The position numbers and the translations under genes are program-made. Below are positions 35,351 to 47,700 of a stretch of DNA of 63,359 nucleotides, piece after piece; position 1 is the stretch's first letter; each line of letters opens with the position of its first letter. The stretch comes from Branchiostoma floridae (Eukaryota; Chordata; Leptocardii; Amphioxiformes; Branchiostomatidae). Under the pieces are notes generated by a model that did not search any database, was not told the origin of the DNA, and saw only the letters and a list, made by a program, of their open reading frames with translations. The DNA lies in the NCBI RefSeq assembly GCF_000003815.2, contig NC_049982.1:8612230-8675588 (forward strand), written 5' to 3'.

Positions 35351-37077
35351 ATGTGTCTTATAAAAATTTGTCTAATGCCATGTTCTTTCTCGCCAATGTT
35401 TCGTCATAACCAACAGGTAGGCACCTAGCTACCAACTGTTATTTGGTAATTGACACTCACAGACAAAGCAATAGTTATGTAATATATCGAACATATCAAA
35501 ATGGTCGAAAACGTTTCTATTAGTCGCCCGGGGAACGTATTAAGATTAGCTCTCGTTGTTTTACGTTGTTATAAATGTGTTCGTGAACGATAAAGAGCTT
35601 TTCATACCTTATCATCTCACACAGTCGCATATGGCAACCGCAACTCAACAGTACGTCGTCAGAAACGCACAGAATTTCTCACAACCACTCCATTTATGCT
35701 ATAGCTAGCTACGTGATTGTTAACTTGATGAAGTCCAAGTCAACTTAAATGTACTAAACTCTGAAAAGCATCCTGTTCACCCACAATGGGGGCTGCCTTT
35801 AGATCGTTTAGCAAACACGTGTGTACTGATCGTGTAAGCCTCTGTTTGCTAACGTGATAAGGGAGACCTAGAAGCGTGTAATAACGGTAATGGTGTTACC
35901 GTAGTTAAGGACTTGATGTTACATGTATGCACTGTGGATGCAACCGTTGTAGTTGTGGACATTATACTATCATATCAACTATGAGACGATTCAGGCTTTT
36001 AATCAAACAAGCTGACAGGGAGAACATAGACATCCCAAAGTCCTGCTTTCAGTGTTTTGTCAGGATGTCGAACGCCATGACCTGCACATAGCCCGCTACA
36101 TGACATAGTTGTAAAAGAATAGAAATGTCGCCTTGAGATTGAATATTAGGCATTTGATCATTAGGCATACACACACTAAAAGCCATAAACCATTAGATAC
36201 TAGTAGCTCCAACTGTCAGTTATCAAAACAAAGCCGCCATTAAGTTAAATATTAACTTATAGTATTAGCAAAAAGATAATGTCTTCCAATACTCTAGCTA
36301 GAAATGACCTTAATGTATATTTCTCCGCCTGTTTCTTTACGCGTACAGCTTCGCGCCAACTAACTTGTCTAATCTTCCGTGTTCAGAGCGCCTTTAATGT
36401 GATTTAGTTGACTGTAGACCTACCTCTANNNNNNNNNNNNNNNNNNNNNNNNNNNNNNNNNNNNNNNNNNNNNNNNNNNNNNNNNNNNNNNNNNNNNNNN
36501 NNNNNNNNNNNNNNNNNNNNNNNNNNNNGACGAGTTTGCCTGGCAGTAGGCGAAGCAAATACCACTATTTCATTACACTGGGGTCAAACACCGACGTTAT
36601 TGATCTCATGGCCTCACCTAAATTGAACTGGGTTATCAAAACTCCTTGCCCGACCAAAACTATAACGTACACATGATCAACGTGTAGATTCTTTCATACT
36701 GGTTGTACAGCTTATTTGATGATCGGCCATGGTCATAGTCTGATATACTTAGTCAGTCGTGTTCTATGTCTCGTCTATAGATATGGACGAAGGAGGGAGC
36801 ATGGGGGAAAGGCGTAAATATCAGGAACAGCAGGACAAAAAGGGAGAAAGTAAACCCATACTCAGTACGACATCAGGACAGTATGAGGATAGGTACGCCC
36901 ACGACCTCGTACACAATGAAAACATTCCAGACTTGAATACCTATAGCTACATACCAGAATGACTGAAAAGGGGCTTTGGGTTTACTGCGTTGTTATAGCA
37001 ACGGGATTAGTCTGGACGCGGGTTCATCGACCGACCGCCCCGCCCCGCACAATGACGTAATGACACGAATGCGGTAA

Positions 37078-37342
37078 TGCCCCTTTCCACTAGGGCGGCG
37101 CCCTCGCCGCGCTCTCTCTGCGACATATAGATTTGACATATAGATAGACAATTTGATAGGTGACTCAACGAATTGTATAGAAAAGAAACGATTTTTTTAC
37201 ACTTTGTGTGTTTTATTTTCTCAATCTCAGTTTTACATGCTGTGTGATATACCCAGTATGAAATGAAAGGTTACACATATCCTACTTGGGTCGCACTGAG
37301 AGCACATCGCGATCGCTGTGGAATCCTAGTGGAAGGGGGGCA
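37078..37342. mobile_element. Short MITE with 16-17 bp inverted ends
   Basis: The ends TGCCCCTTTCCACTAG (from 37078) and CTAGTGGAAGGGGGGCA (to 37342) are inverted with one small difference. The element is 265 bp and non-coding. Its outer TGCCCC resembles the end of the element at 19536-20235. Confidence 0.6.
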
Positions 37343-37451
37343 TAAACAGGAACCTGTGAGGTGTCAAAGTGCTGTGGCGAAATGAAATTAATAATGAAAT
37401 ATGGTCATACCTGTTTTAGACTAATGTGTCGGGGCCCTATGTAGTGTTTTG

Positions 37452-37490
37452 TTTCTTTCTTTCTTTCTTTCTTTCTTCTTTTATTTCTTT
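37452..37490. repeat. (TTTC)n microsatellite
   Basis: Six or more TTTC units followed by imperfect T-rich sequence. It is non-coding. Confidence 0.8.
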
Positions 37491-38091
37491 CCAGGGTCAG
37501 TATAGTCTCCAACTGTAAAAGACATCTCGTAGGTGGACAGGCCAGAAATTCAAATTTCGGTACTGTGAAACAAACTCAATTAAGCTAAATGAATTTCTCT
37601 TATCTTCTCTTTGCCAATGATGAAGAGAAATACATAATGACGGAATTTATTACTGTTTGCCATAACTACCAAGGCGATGGTCAGCAACATTGATAACGTT
37701 TATTACAAAACGTAAAGCGTAAAACACAAAAATTAAGCAGAATTCTTGAAAATATGATAATCTCAACATATTTACAGAGTCCTTGTTCGTATTTGCTATG
37801 CAAATGGATTGTACAAGTGTGCCTCTCTTAAACTTTGTTACATTTCTAACGTTGTTGGTAAATGATTTCGTATGCTAAGTAAAACTAGTAGTCCGTTTTA
37901 GTCTTGGGTTGGCGCTGTAATCTTGATATATAGTCTTCAATTAATTGTCTCACTGCTACCGTTTTCTGTTTGCTATCATGGTGGATATTAGCAATGAAAT
38001 ACGGACGGAATATTGCTAAGTACTAGTATAAAAATAAACGATATGATGTTCGTCTGCTCGATTTCACTGCTTAGTCAGTTAATAACTTATT

Positions 38092-38753
38092 TTATCGCAG
38101 TTTATAAGAAATTTGTCGAAACGGCTTCGCTGATGAATCATTGTCTTCAGCTGCGTCTACGTCGTACTCGGAATGTACGGGACGTACTCGTTCACCGCCA
38201 TGCATTGTGGTCCAGGCGTCAGGCGCCTCTAACTCGCCATACTCGGAGGGGTATGGGTCACTCGAGGCGTCTGAAAGCGTCTCGAGGTGGAGGTAAGACG
38301 CTGATTCGATGTCTTCAGTAGAGGTGTCCAGTTCGTCAGTGCCGTGCGTGGTTAGAGAATCATCAGGTGTGGATATAGATGCTGTACTGGGGAGTGACGG
38401 CTCCGAGGAGTACCTCTCATCCACTGGGAGTGAGGAGTCTACAGATGACCTCTCATCCAGGTCCTGGATTTGGTCTGCCAGGCGCTGACTGCCGAGTTTA
38501 CCTTTCAATTTAGCCTGCAGAATTGTTTCCCAAAAATAATATCTCAAATGACGAAGCTGTCAAGCTCATAAATGTTATGGGGTGGCTGTATTTCGTAAAA
38601 GTTTGGATTGAATAAAATTATTGACAAAATTACTTAATATATAACATAACATATCGCCAACATATAATAACAAGGAGCTCCCTTTCTCACCCGTGGCAGT
38701 TTCTTCCATTGCAGTAAGGCCTTGCGAAATTGTGATGTGGACTTCGTTTGGTT
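38092..38753 (-). other. Cytoplasmic tail of the receptor
   Basis: Exons 38691-38753 and 38092-38514. The first is basic ([12 protein letters not shown]). The second encodes 140 residues rich in S, T, D and E, for example DERSSVDSS and [15 protein letters not shown], with several Tyr and acidic casein-kinase-like sites, then stop TAA at 38092-38094. In full-length polycystin-1 relatives this point is the loop before the channel segments; here it is the C terminus. An alternative donor leading further downstream cannot be excluded, but no later exon is visible. Confidence 0.7.
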
Positions 38754-41700
38754 CTATTGAAATGGATCATAATCAAATGTAAGAAAATCTTATGTTTGTA
38801 GGGTTTATGGTTTATAAAAACTAATAAACCTGGTTGTAATCTGTGTTGTTTGTTCTCTGGGATACCTTTCTCAGAAGGTCAATTCAAAGGAAAGAGAAAG
38901 TCATTTATGTGCGTAATCTAGTACAAATTTTAAATTTGAAACACATTTATCACACGTATCAAGGCACATCCAATCTTTGATTCATGATCATCAACATTGC
39001 TAAGCAACAGACTTTCACTCCAAACTGTAATGCATCATGCTGTGCCATTCTGTGACGTGGAGGTGGCGAAAAGACTCAGCGGTGTAACAGGTGCCATGAC
39101 ATGAGATAAATACATGAATTTAAAGTGATTTGAAGAGATGTTCCAATGCAGCATCAGTCTACTGACGTATATACACTTCAGACATTTAGGTGTTCAGGAC
39201 AGTGTTGGCCGCTATAAATGTTTTTTTTTTAATGTGACGGTATTTTATGGCACCCCGTGGGATTGTGAGAGTTTATGTTACGGCCCCGACGTACCTTACA
39301 GAGGAGCCGCACAAAGATGACGATTAGAAGCACCTTCAGCGGCTGAACAAGGAGCATGTCTGTAAGGAAGGACATGAGGAAGGCGAAGAGCCAGGCCTCG
39401 GCTTTGCTCCGGCCGTACTGCACGCCGTATAACAGGGTGAAGAAGGCCGACAGGGTGACGATGGCGAAGATAAGGAACCATGCTGTGGGTACATTGCGCA
39501 TGGAGGAGTGAGGGTGAAGTAACTCTAGTTCACCTTTATCCGTGGGGTAACCTTTGTCAGTTGTATTTATAAATAGGGTATTTAGAGGTATCGAGTCAAA
39601 AAAGGTGGTTTTAGATTGCAATTTATTCAAAATGTTACAGTTTTGAACCAGTGTCCGTCGACTTGATACCCCAAAATGCCCCATTTTCAAATACAACGGA
39701 TATAGGCAAACCCATGGATAAAGGTGAAGTAGCGTTAATTCACGAACAATATACTTATCATGATAATGGGCTTTCAAATTTTAGATTAATTTCTACCATT
39801 CTTGTTTTCGTTCTTCATTTTAATTCTTATCATTCCATCAATATTTCCCATTACTATTTTAATTTCCTATACTTCATCTATCTTACCCGAAAGCAAACGC
39901 TCCAACGTTAAGTCTAAAGACATACAGTACCTATGAACAAGAACCACCACGGCAGACACCCGTCCTGCTGTGCGACAGGGGGACGATACTGGTGCATTAC
40001 TCCTGAAAATGCAGCAGATTTGTTTAGAAAAGAATAAAGTGGTGCTTTCGTTTCTAGACTGATAAATCTCTCCAAACTACTGAGATGAAATAACTTAAAT
40101 AAGGGAACGTATTTTGTGATAACGGCTGGCAATAGATGGTAACTACAGTTCAGGAACAGTCCCTATGGTGACCGGACCGTCAATGATAATTACTTGTCCT
40201 GTTGGGAATTAACCCCCCGGGCCTAAGCTAGTTAATTAACCAGATCAGTAAAACTTGACCTATTCTCTAACCTCTCTAATCGACGAGGCATGTTATTTAA
40301 GTAACTCTGCGGTATGTTATTTAAGTAAGAATTGCACCAAACCCTACTCTCCAAGCAGAGGTTGGGTCGCGTAGATATAGTAGTAGTCGGAAAAATTACA
40401 CCGGCGCTCCTCTTCCGACTACTACTATATCCATGCGACTCAACCTCTGCTTGGAGAGTAATAAAGATATTGGACCCTCATGCAGAGCTCAGCATGTGTT
40501 CACTGAAGGTCAGTTTTTTCCCAAACGCACCTGTTTTAGGGTCGATATACCCCCTCCTTCTCCCATCATGCTCTGACCCCGATGACGTGCTTACAGCGTC
40601 GGAAGTGCAGTTCTGGGTATCAAGACAGCCGGGGCCCGTCCTTCTTGCATTGTAGACACCACCGAATTCTTGATAAGCTCTTGCTTGGATGATATTGTCC
40701 AGTTGGACGGTTTTCTGTCTTCGAACGGAAAGGTTCCGGAAGATCAAAACTATGATGACATTTGGCGGGAAAGCGATCAGTGTACACGTCAGCCCCAATA
40801 TCACCTGTAGATGGATTGTGAAGGAAGATATTTTCATACAGACAAACAGACAAAATTAAACAGGGGAATCCTCCCTGTCTAAATCGTCATTATAGAGGAG
40901 AGGCTATTATAACAGGAGAGGCTAAAGCAACTGAACAAGAATGCAAGTTATAACCAAAACCACCATCACTCTACTCATACGCCCATTGCTTCAGTAAGGA
41001 GAGACATTCACGTAAAACATCTAGAGTTGTAGCTTCTGAGTACGCTTCACGATTTGATTCTGCGTTACATCGTAATGCATTATTGGTATTGGTTAGATAT
41101 ATAAATATTATTTTCCGGAAACACCTAAAAGCAAACTGTTCACACCGACAGAAAGCTTAGTAAATGGAGTCTTACCGTTCGTAAACTGATGTTTAACGGT
41201 ATTTCTGAGCCTCCGATGTGGATAGTGTTGTTCTCTGTGCTCTGCTGGAAGAACATGATGTTTGTGACCATCAACAACATGAGGAGGGAGAAGCAACAGG
41301 ACACTCTCTGCGCACGCGTGAAGGTGCTGTGCGATGGAGGCCGGACGACCGATGCCCACAGATGGAACTCCAGCAAACGGTTATAGCTTGTGCCGCGAAC
41401 AAGGTTGCCATGCCGTCTGCGTAGCTAGATAACGCAGTAGAGAATAGTACAATTAGGGTAATAATTTAGAAAAGCTATTTGTATGTAGAAAAAGGGGTCT
41501 CCATAAGATATCAACTTAGTATAATACATTCACAACGTGTATATTTTGTTAGCAAAAAGTAAGACAAAGAAAAAATATCCAATCATGGGCTAAAAAAAGC
41601 TAAGTGACCACAAAGAAACACAAACGGTTAACAAAACTGTTGGGAAGAAGATGAAACTAGCAGGAGCAGAATGAATATTAGAGAGGATTAATTCCTCAAC

Positions 41701-44700
41701 TAACAGAATTCTTTCAGGAAGATATCTGGGAAATTCCTTCAGCGAACTTTTGTCCGATCCCCGACAAGTTTTGATGTGGCTTCTTCAGTGGATAAAGCCT
41801 TAGTCCACGAGTCGGGTAACACGTATTGACTATCCAGAACATGGAAATATATACTGGAATTCCGAAATCGTCCGTACCTTCTTCTTTTCCCTGATGTCCC
41901 GACCTCTTGCCCAGAATAACAATATAAAATACAGCATGAACGCAGTGCCGACCGTGGCCCACACGATGAAGTTAGTCGTGATGTCGTCTGGGATTTTCAG
42001 GAGGGCCGCTCTGATGTTCAGTTTATTGGGAGCCACAAAGAAGCCGAAGGAGGTAAGGTGGTTGCACAGACAATGCAGGTGGTCCCTTGTCGTGAATGGT
42101 CCAACCTGAAAATAGATCGAAATCGGCAAGCATTATTGACACGACAAAAAGTACAGTGACTTTTGTATGATCCACTGTTGCTGATCATACTCTCATTTTT
42201 TGCCAATCTTAGACCATTTTTGTGAGAGAGTTTACGATTGACTGACCGTTGGAACACAACAATAGCCATGGTATGAATCGATTTTTTATGTATTACAACA
42301 TGTTCTGGCAATGGATACATTTTTAATGCCATACTACAATTCCATCAACTCCTTACTTTCTAGGATGTCATAAAGTAATGATAGCATGTATGATTCAATG
42401 GAAAGGTAAATGTAGTCACGTAACCTTTTTGTGGAGGCCGTGGGGCCTAGGGGTACTACTGGTCAGTATACATTGTATCCAGAGCGCGGAACTGGAAGGT
42501 GGAGCCCAACCTTCTTCCGCCTCCTCCCTAACAGCAGTTAGATCAAGCCGCGTCAATCCAAACAGAGACAGCCAAACCCGTGACCTCCCGATCTCGTGTC
42601 GGCTAGCCTAACCACTCGGCCACTCGAGGTTAGTTTGGTTCAATACATCAAAGTCGAGTTATTTACGTAGAGCAATTAAAAGAGACGTGCTTCACCTTAC
42701 AACCGCGGTCTTCCCACAGATGCTGTTCCTCGTCAAAGAAGAGACACCTGGCGGCAATGATTGTAATTTGGTACCTGGCTATGAAGTTCTCTTCGGTGTC
42801 ATTTGAGCCAGGTGATCGAGGCTCATGCTGAGCGGCTGGCAATAAAAACAGGGGTTCTTCAATTGTTTTCGTATCACAGCCGCTACATGTAGCATTTTGA
42901 AGCTACGTGTAGCAATTTCCTATTCTGAGTGTCACCCTGGTTAGTTCAACGGGGTTCCCATACTCTCCCTCGCCTGGGGAAGTATGGGAGTCCCGGTAAA
43001 CTATCTATGATGATACTCAAGGCTACTCATTTCCGTACATACGCACAGGTTCTTGGCTTGGCATTCCTGAGGAAAATATCTAATGGGGTTGTCTGCGTCT
43101 GATGCATGTGCGCTGGTGGCTACACTCAGGCACTGCATGCGGTTTTACAGAGCAAAGACGGAGATGACATACCATACGTGCTTATTCTCAGGTAGAATCG
43201 TAAATTCGCAACAGATGGCCAAGACTAAACCATACCGCCGATTCGCAGAAATTGATACGTTGCTTGATAGAGTCGTGTACATTTAGTACATAACTGGTCA
43301 TAGTCAACAAATGTTCTTATTGAGGCTTAAGTATGCTTTTTACATTGCAGCTGAAACATTACACCAAATAAGTGCTCTTTCGAAAACAATAGCATGATGC
43401 TGATGTGCAGAACAGGTAAATTCTGTACCTAACGACCACGGAGTGTCCTCCTCAGTGATGTTCAGCTCCTCTTGCGACAGAAACCAACTGAATGGATCTG
43501 CGGAGACGTTTCTGGACCATTGCGGGGACTTCTTTGTTAGAGGCAACGACGTGTTCCAACTATAGTCGGTTGGTGATGCGTCCGCACCTCGTTGCAAGAA
43601 GAGTCTTAATGGGACCTGGTCGTCCTGGGACTCCAGGAAAATGTGAAGGGATGTCCCCGGCTCGCTGATGTTGAAGTTATGAACCTGGACATGAGACGAA
43701 AATACAATGTCAAGGCTATCTAAGACGGTTTTAGCATCCTGCACCTACAAAGCTCACTACAAACATGGGAAGAGGCACAAACTGGCAAACCTGTTTAAAA
43801 ATAAGTGGTAAATAGCATCATGGCTTTCCTTGCCATTTTCAGGTTGGTGGTAGAATTACGCTTGATAGTGGACGAACTCCCCATGCATGAAGAAAGATAA
43901 AGAGCAACTACCTTCTGCCACAAACCCTATGGCAAAGGGTAGCTGTGATAAAAAAGATCTTGGTAAGAATCGCTCACTTACAGTGATATTGCCACTGCTT
44001 TCCGGCTGGGTCGTACCGTTGATGATGAAATCGTTATTCTGGTCGATCCGTGGCGTTATCAGCTGTATCCTTGCTTCGTCCTGCAGCTCATTCAGACGGA
44101 TCACTGCCCCCTCCTTTCTCTCGAAGGAGAGCGCCTGCACCCCTGTCTTAACATCTCCAGAGTTTGGTGAGTACCCATGCGGGTTTTCCTGCGTCCAGAA
44201 GGTCTGTAGGACATAGTGCACGAAAATTTGGTTCGTTATGGTTTAGAACGGTAATCAACAGAGTATGCTTCACAATGATACATCTACAATGACGTGCTGA
44301 AGCTCGGACACTCTGGGTGCCAATTGCCTGTGGCTTCTTTAGTAGCCAATCAAAAAGCCACTCAGATTCAGACATATGACTTTATTCAGGTGTATAAAGC
44401 GAGTTTGTGTGAGTGAGACCCAAAAGCTGGACTAACATTGGACATTTGTAAGTTCAAAAAAGTGATGAGAAATGTAGATAATCATGGAAATACGATAGAG
44501 AATATTAAGTCCACCGGAGGAATGATTTCTAGTTGCAAAATATATCAATCTGAAAAATATAACAGTCACAAGAAAATTAATAAGCAACAATGAAAAGAAA
44601 ATCCGTACCTTGGACCCAACGCTTCCGTTACGTTTTTGGAAGCAGTCCATCTGCTTGGCGGCTTTTTCTGGTAAGAAAAAGAAGGCTCCAACCCGTTCCT

Positions 44701-47700
44701 CATCAGTTCGAATAGTTCGCTCTCCCAGCCTCTCACAACTTGTGTTGGCCAGGCTTAGGAGGAAGCCCTTGGACACAAGTAGCGTTGGTTTGTCGTCTCT
44801 GGTTTTTCTTGACAGCAGGATGGTGCCGAAGGTGTTAATTGTACCCAACACTCTAGTAGTGGCCTCTTTGTTCTACAAGTAAAAAGAAATAACTGGGTTT
44901 CTAGCGTTCTATAAAGAAAACGATCCATACGGTAAGGTAGCATGAGAATCCTCCATTTTGACATTCACAGAAAGGCAATTTGGAACACTAACAGTACGAA
45001 ACTAAGAAGGCATTCAGAAGAAATAACCTCCAAAGAAAAGGTACTGCCAGACAGATAATGTTCCTGAATATTACGAAGTCAAATCTCCCCACCTTCTCGA
45101 CTTGCTCCAGCACCTGCTTCACATTGTCCGGATCAGATGTCATGTTTTTGTTGCCATTCCTCTCCTTGGTCTCTATAGCCCTGATGTTGGATGCACTGAT
45201 GACATTTACAGCGACTGAAAAGTGTACAAGTTAGGGGTTAGTTAGAGTCACTTTTGCTGTCCCTGTTCATGAGCATTTTGGCCACTGGATTTAAAAAAAC
45301 AATTGTCCAACGATAATTCAAGATGTAAGGTACACTATACCTCATTTCAAGAGTTTTATAAGGTTGCCTTGCCTTTCACGTTGTGGAATGATAATTCATT
45401 GAAAGACCTCCAACAGGACTTTGCCACAAACATGAAGCATCAACTATTGCATTTTAAAGCTCACCTGTTAAGATATGTGCTGAGAGGACTTCTAGCTCCT
45501 CCGTGCCACTGTCCCCTGACACGTTCATCACCAGCTCACTCACATCCTTCAGCGTGGTCGATGCGTCCACCTGTTTTGAGATGTTGAAACGTTAAACATT
45601 GGCCAGATTTACACCTACGTTTTCTGAACCACGGCAAGTCGCTGGGTCGAGTTGGAGTCAACTTGGGACGGCTCAGTCGACCCAAGTCGACACCAAAATG
45701 CTTGTGTAAAACCGGCCTTAGATTCATTTATCATTTTTGGTTGATATTATTATCACGTGAGTTTATACACTCTATTGTGGCTTTTCAATGACGTTGTAAT
45801 ATTTATAACGTGAATCCCTCGGTGGCCGTTTAAACCGGTTATCGTTTAACAGACGTACACTGTAATCCAATACGCTGAAATTGCATAAAAAAGACTGTTT
45901 AATCAAGAACACATAAGACTGAACCTGTGCATTGTTGGCGAGCTCCATCGGAACTGCAGTGACGTGCTCCAAGGCGCCCAGGACCTGCTGAACGTGCTCC
46001 AGTGTGACAATCTCCACCTGCTGCACAATGGCCGTCAAACTATCCCGAAGCTGTCACAGGGAAGAAGACGACACAATTGAAGTTTAAATATCAACCTCAT
46101 ATACATCGCCTAGTACATCACTACTAAAAATGGTTACTTTCTAATTCCAATACCGTGCCTGTTTAATAGAGCGAAAAGTTGGTGAATTGAATCGTAAACA
46201 TTAGACTTGATGAACTGCTTAAAGCGTATTAGTTATGTTGGGGCTTTTTGATTGAAATTGTTAATCTATGCCCCATCTAACTATGATAGCTCTTAGTTCC
46301 CATTGAACAATGACCGGCGTTGCTGGCCATTAGAATATTTGATAATGGCAATTAAACGAATACTCATCTGTTATGATTTATGTATGACTGTTATACATAA
46401 GTCTTTAGCACTTTCCATGTGCTTAAAGACTTTGTACATCATCATATCAGATAGCCTAATATAAAGCCGTGAACACTATAGGCGGTAGCGGAGATAGAAC
46501 AGAGCACGGATGAATTTCACACTCGCTATTAAAATTATCGCTAACAAAGAACAGCGTCAGAATAAACGATATGCTTGTGCATGTGTTAATCTTAGCTTTG
46601 TATGTCATGTATTCTACTTACCCGAACCCTGTCTTGTGTCATATTGGCTGTCGTGTTGCCCTGAGCATTCAGGACAGACGCTATGCTGGAGATCTCAGCG
46701 GTGGTTTTCTGAACATCTTTGGTTGTGGTGTTGTTAAACTGGATAGACGAAACTCTGGGCGGCCGCACCTTTATATTGGAGCGGAAACAGTGGCCAGAAA
46801 AAGTTAAACAGTAATCACAGCCTACCAATGATTAACTACAATGTTTTCAATAAATATAATAGAATAGTTGGCTGCAGCGTCTTAAATGAAGGGAACCATA
46901 ACCCTTCACTATAGCTATGTTTAGTGACCCAATGAGTAAAGCTCTCACACACATCCTTCTCGCTACCTCATCTTCTGACAATGCCAAACATCCAACCTTT
47001 GTTCAATGGTTGAGCAACCCAAATTGTTCTTTTTTTCTGACCCTTGATTCATTGGACTATGATAACATACAGAGTGTAAAAAAGACCTGTGGGGTGATCT
47101 GTGAAATATTTGGTCGCTCAACGGTCACAGCACGTTCGCAGCCACTAGTGCTAGTGGAAAGAGGGTGCTGACAAACATCCGCACTTACCGTTGGCGGTGA
47201 CGGCTCGATTGTCACAGACCCACCGTACTTATCCACCACTTGAACTCGAATAGGAAGGCGATAGTTGTCACTACGATTTCCGAGCGGAAGCTTCAGTAAT
47301 GCCGTACAGTTCTCCTGTATGTAGAACTGAACGTCAGGCATACCATACTTTTTCAGGAAGTATTTTTTTTTTTCATTTTCATTACATTTACATGTATCGA
47401 TTCGATAACAAGTACCTCTTACTTCACCTACATACTTCATCTAAAATCAACGACAGAAAGTAATTTTATCCTCGAAAGTTGCCTCAATAATTTCAAATTT
47501 CTATTACAGGACTGCGGGAGCGTAATTAGTACCCTACTTGCACATGATCTTGATAAATAGATGTAGTTAAAAACACGATTAACGTAACTTCATAAAGCAT
47601 ATAATAAGATAATCGTCGTAGCAAACAATAAGATAATTTATGCCAGATGGGATAACATCTTACCGGTCCAGTATACAACAATTGAAGGACATTTGTAGAC

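Larger units (their letters stand above)
35351..38091. other. Intergenic region between the TIR cluster and the large receptor gene
   Basis: No convincing exon on either strand. It contains a 100-N gap at 36429-36528, a short MITE at 37078-37342 and a (TTTC)n run near 37452-37490. A small plus-strand frame at 36759-36962 has no recognisable features. This region should contain the 5' flank of TIR copy 3 and the 3' flank of the receptor gene. No poly(A) signal for the latter is certain. Confidence 0.5.

Noticed and set aside
36759-36962. Small plus-strand frame (MDEGGSMGERRKYQEQQ)
   Set aside because: No splice context, homology or conserved partner. The length is what chance would give.
41425-41877. 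Search for a PLAT exon
   Set aside because: All three minus-strand frames are AT-rich with frequent stops and lack PLAT motifs. No exon was called, and the absence is reported as a finding.
42560-42630. tRNA gene
   Set aside because: The A box is good but the B box is degenerate, and no anticodon arm or acceptor stem closes. A SINE fits better.
45303-45587. Plus-strand frame with [16 protein letters not shown], like the end of a LINE ORF2
   Set aside because: The similarity is weak and short, and the region overlaps a well-supported minus-strand exon (45465-45570). Not enough to annotate an element.
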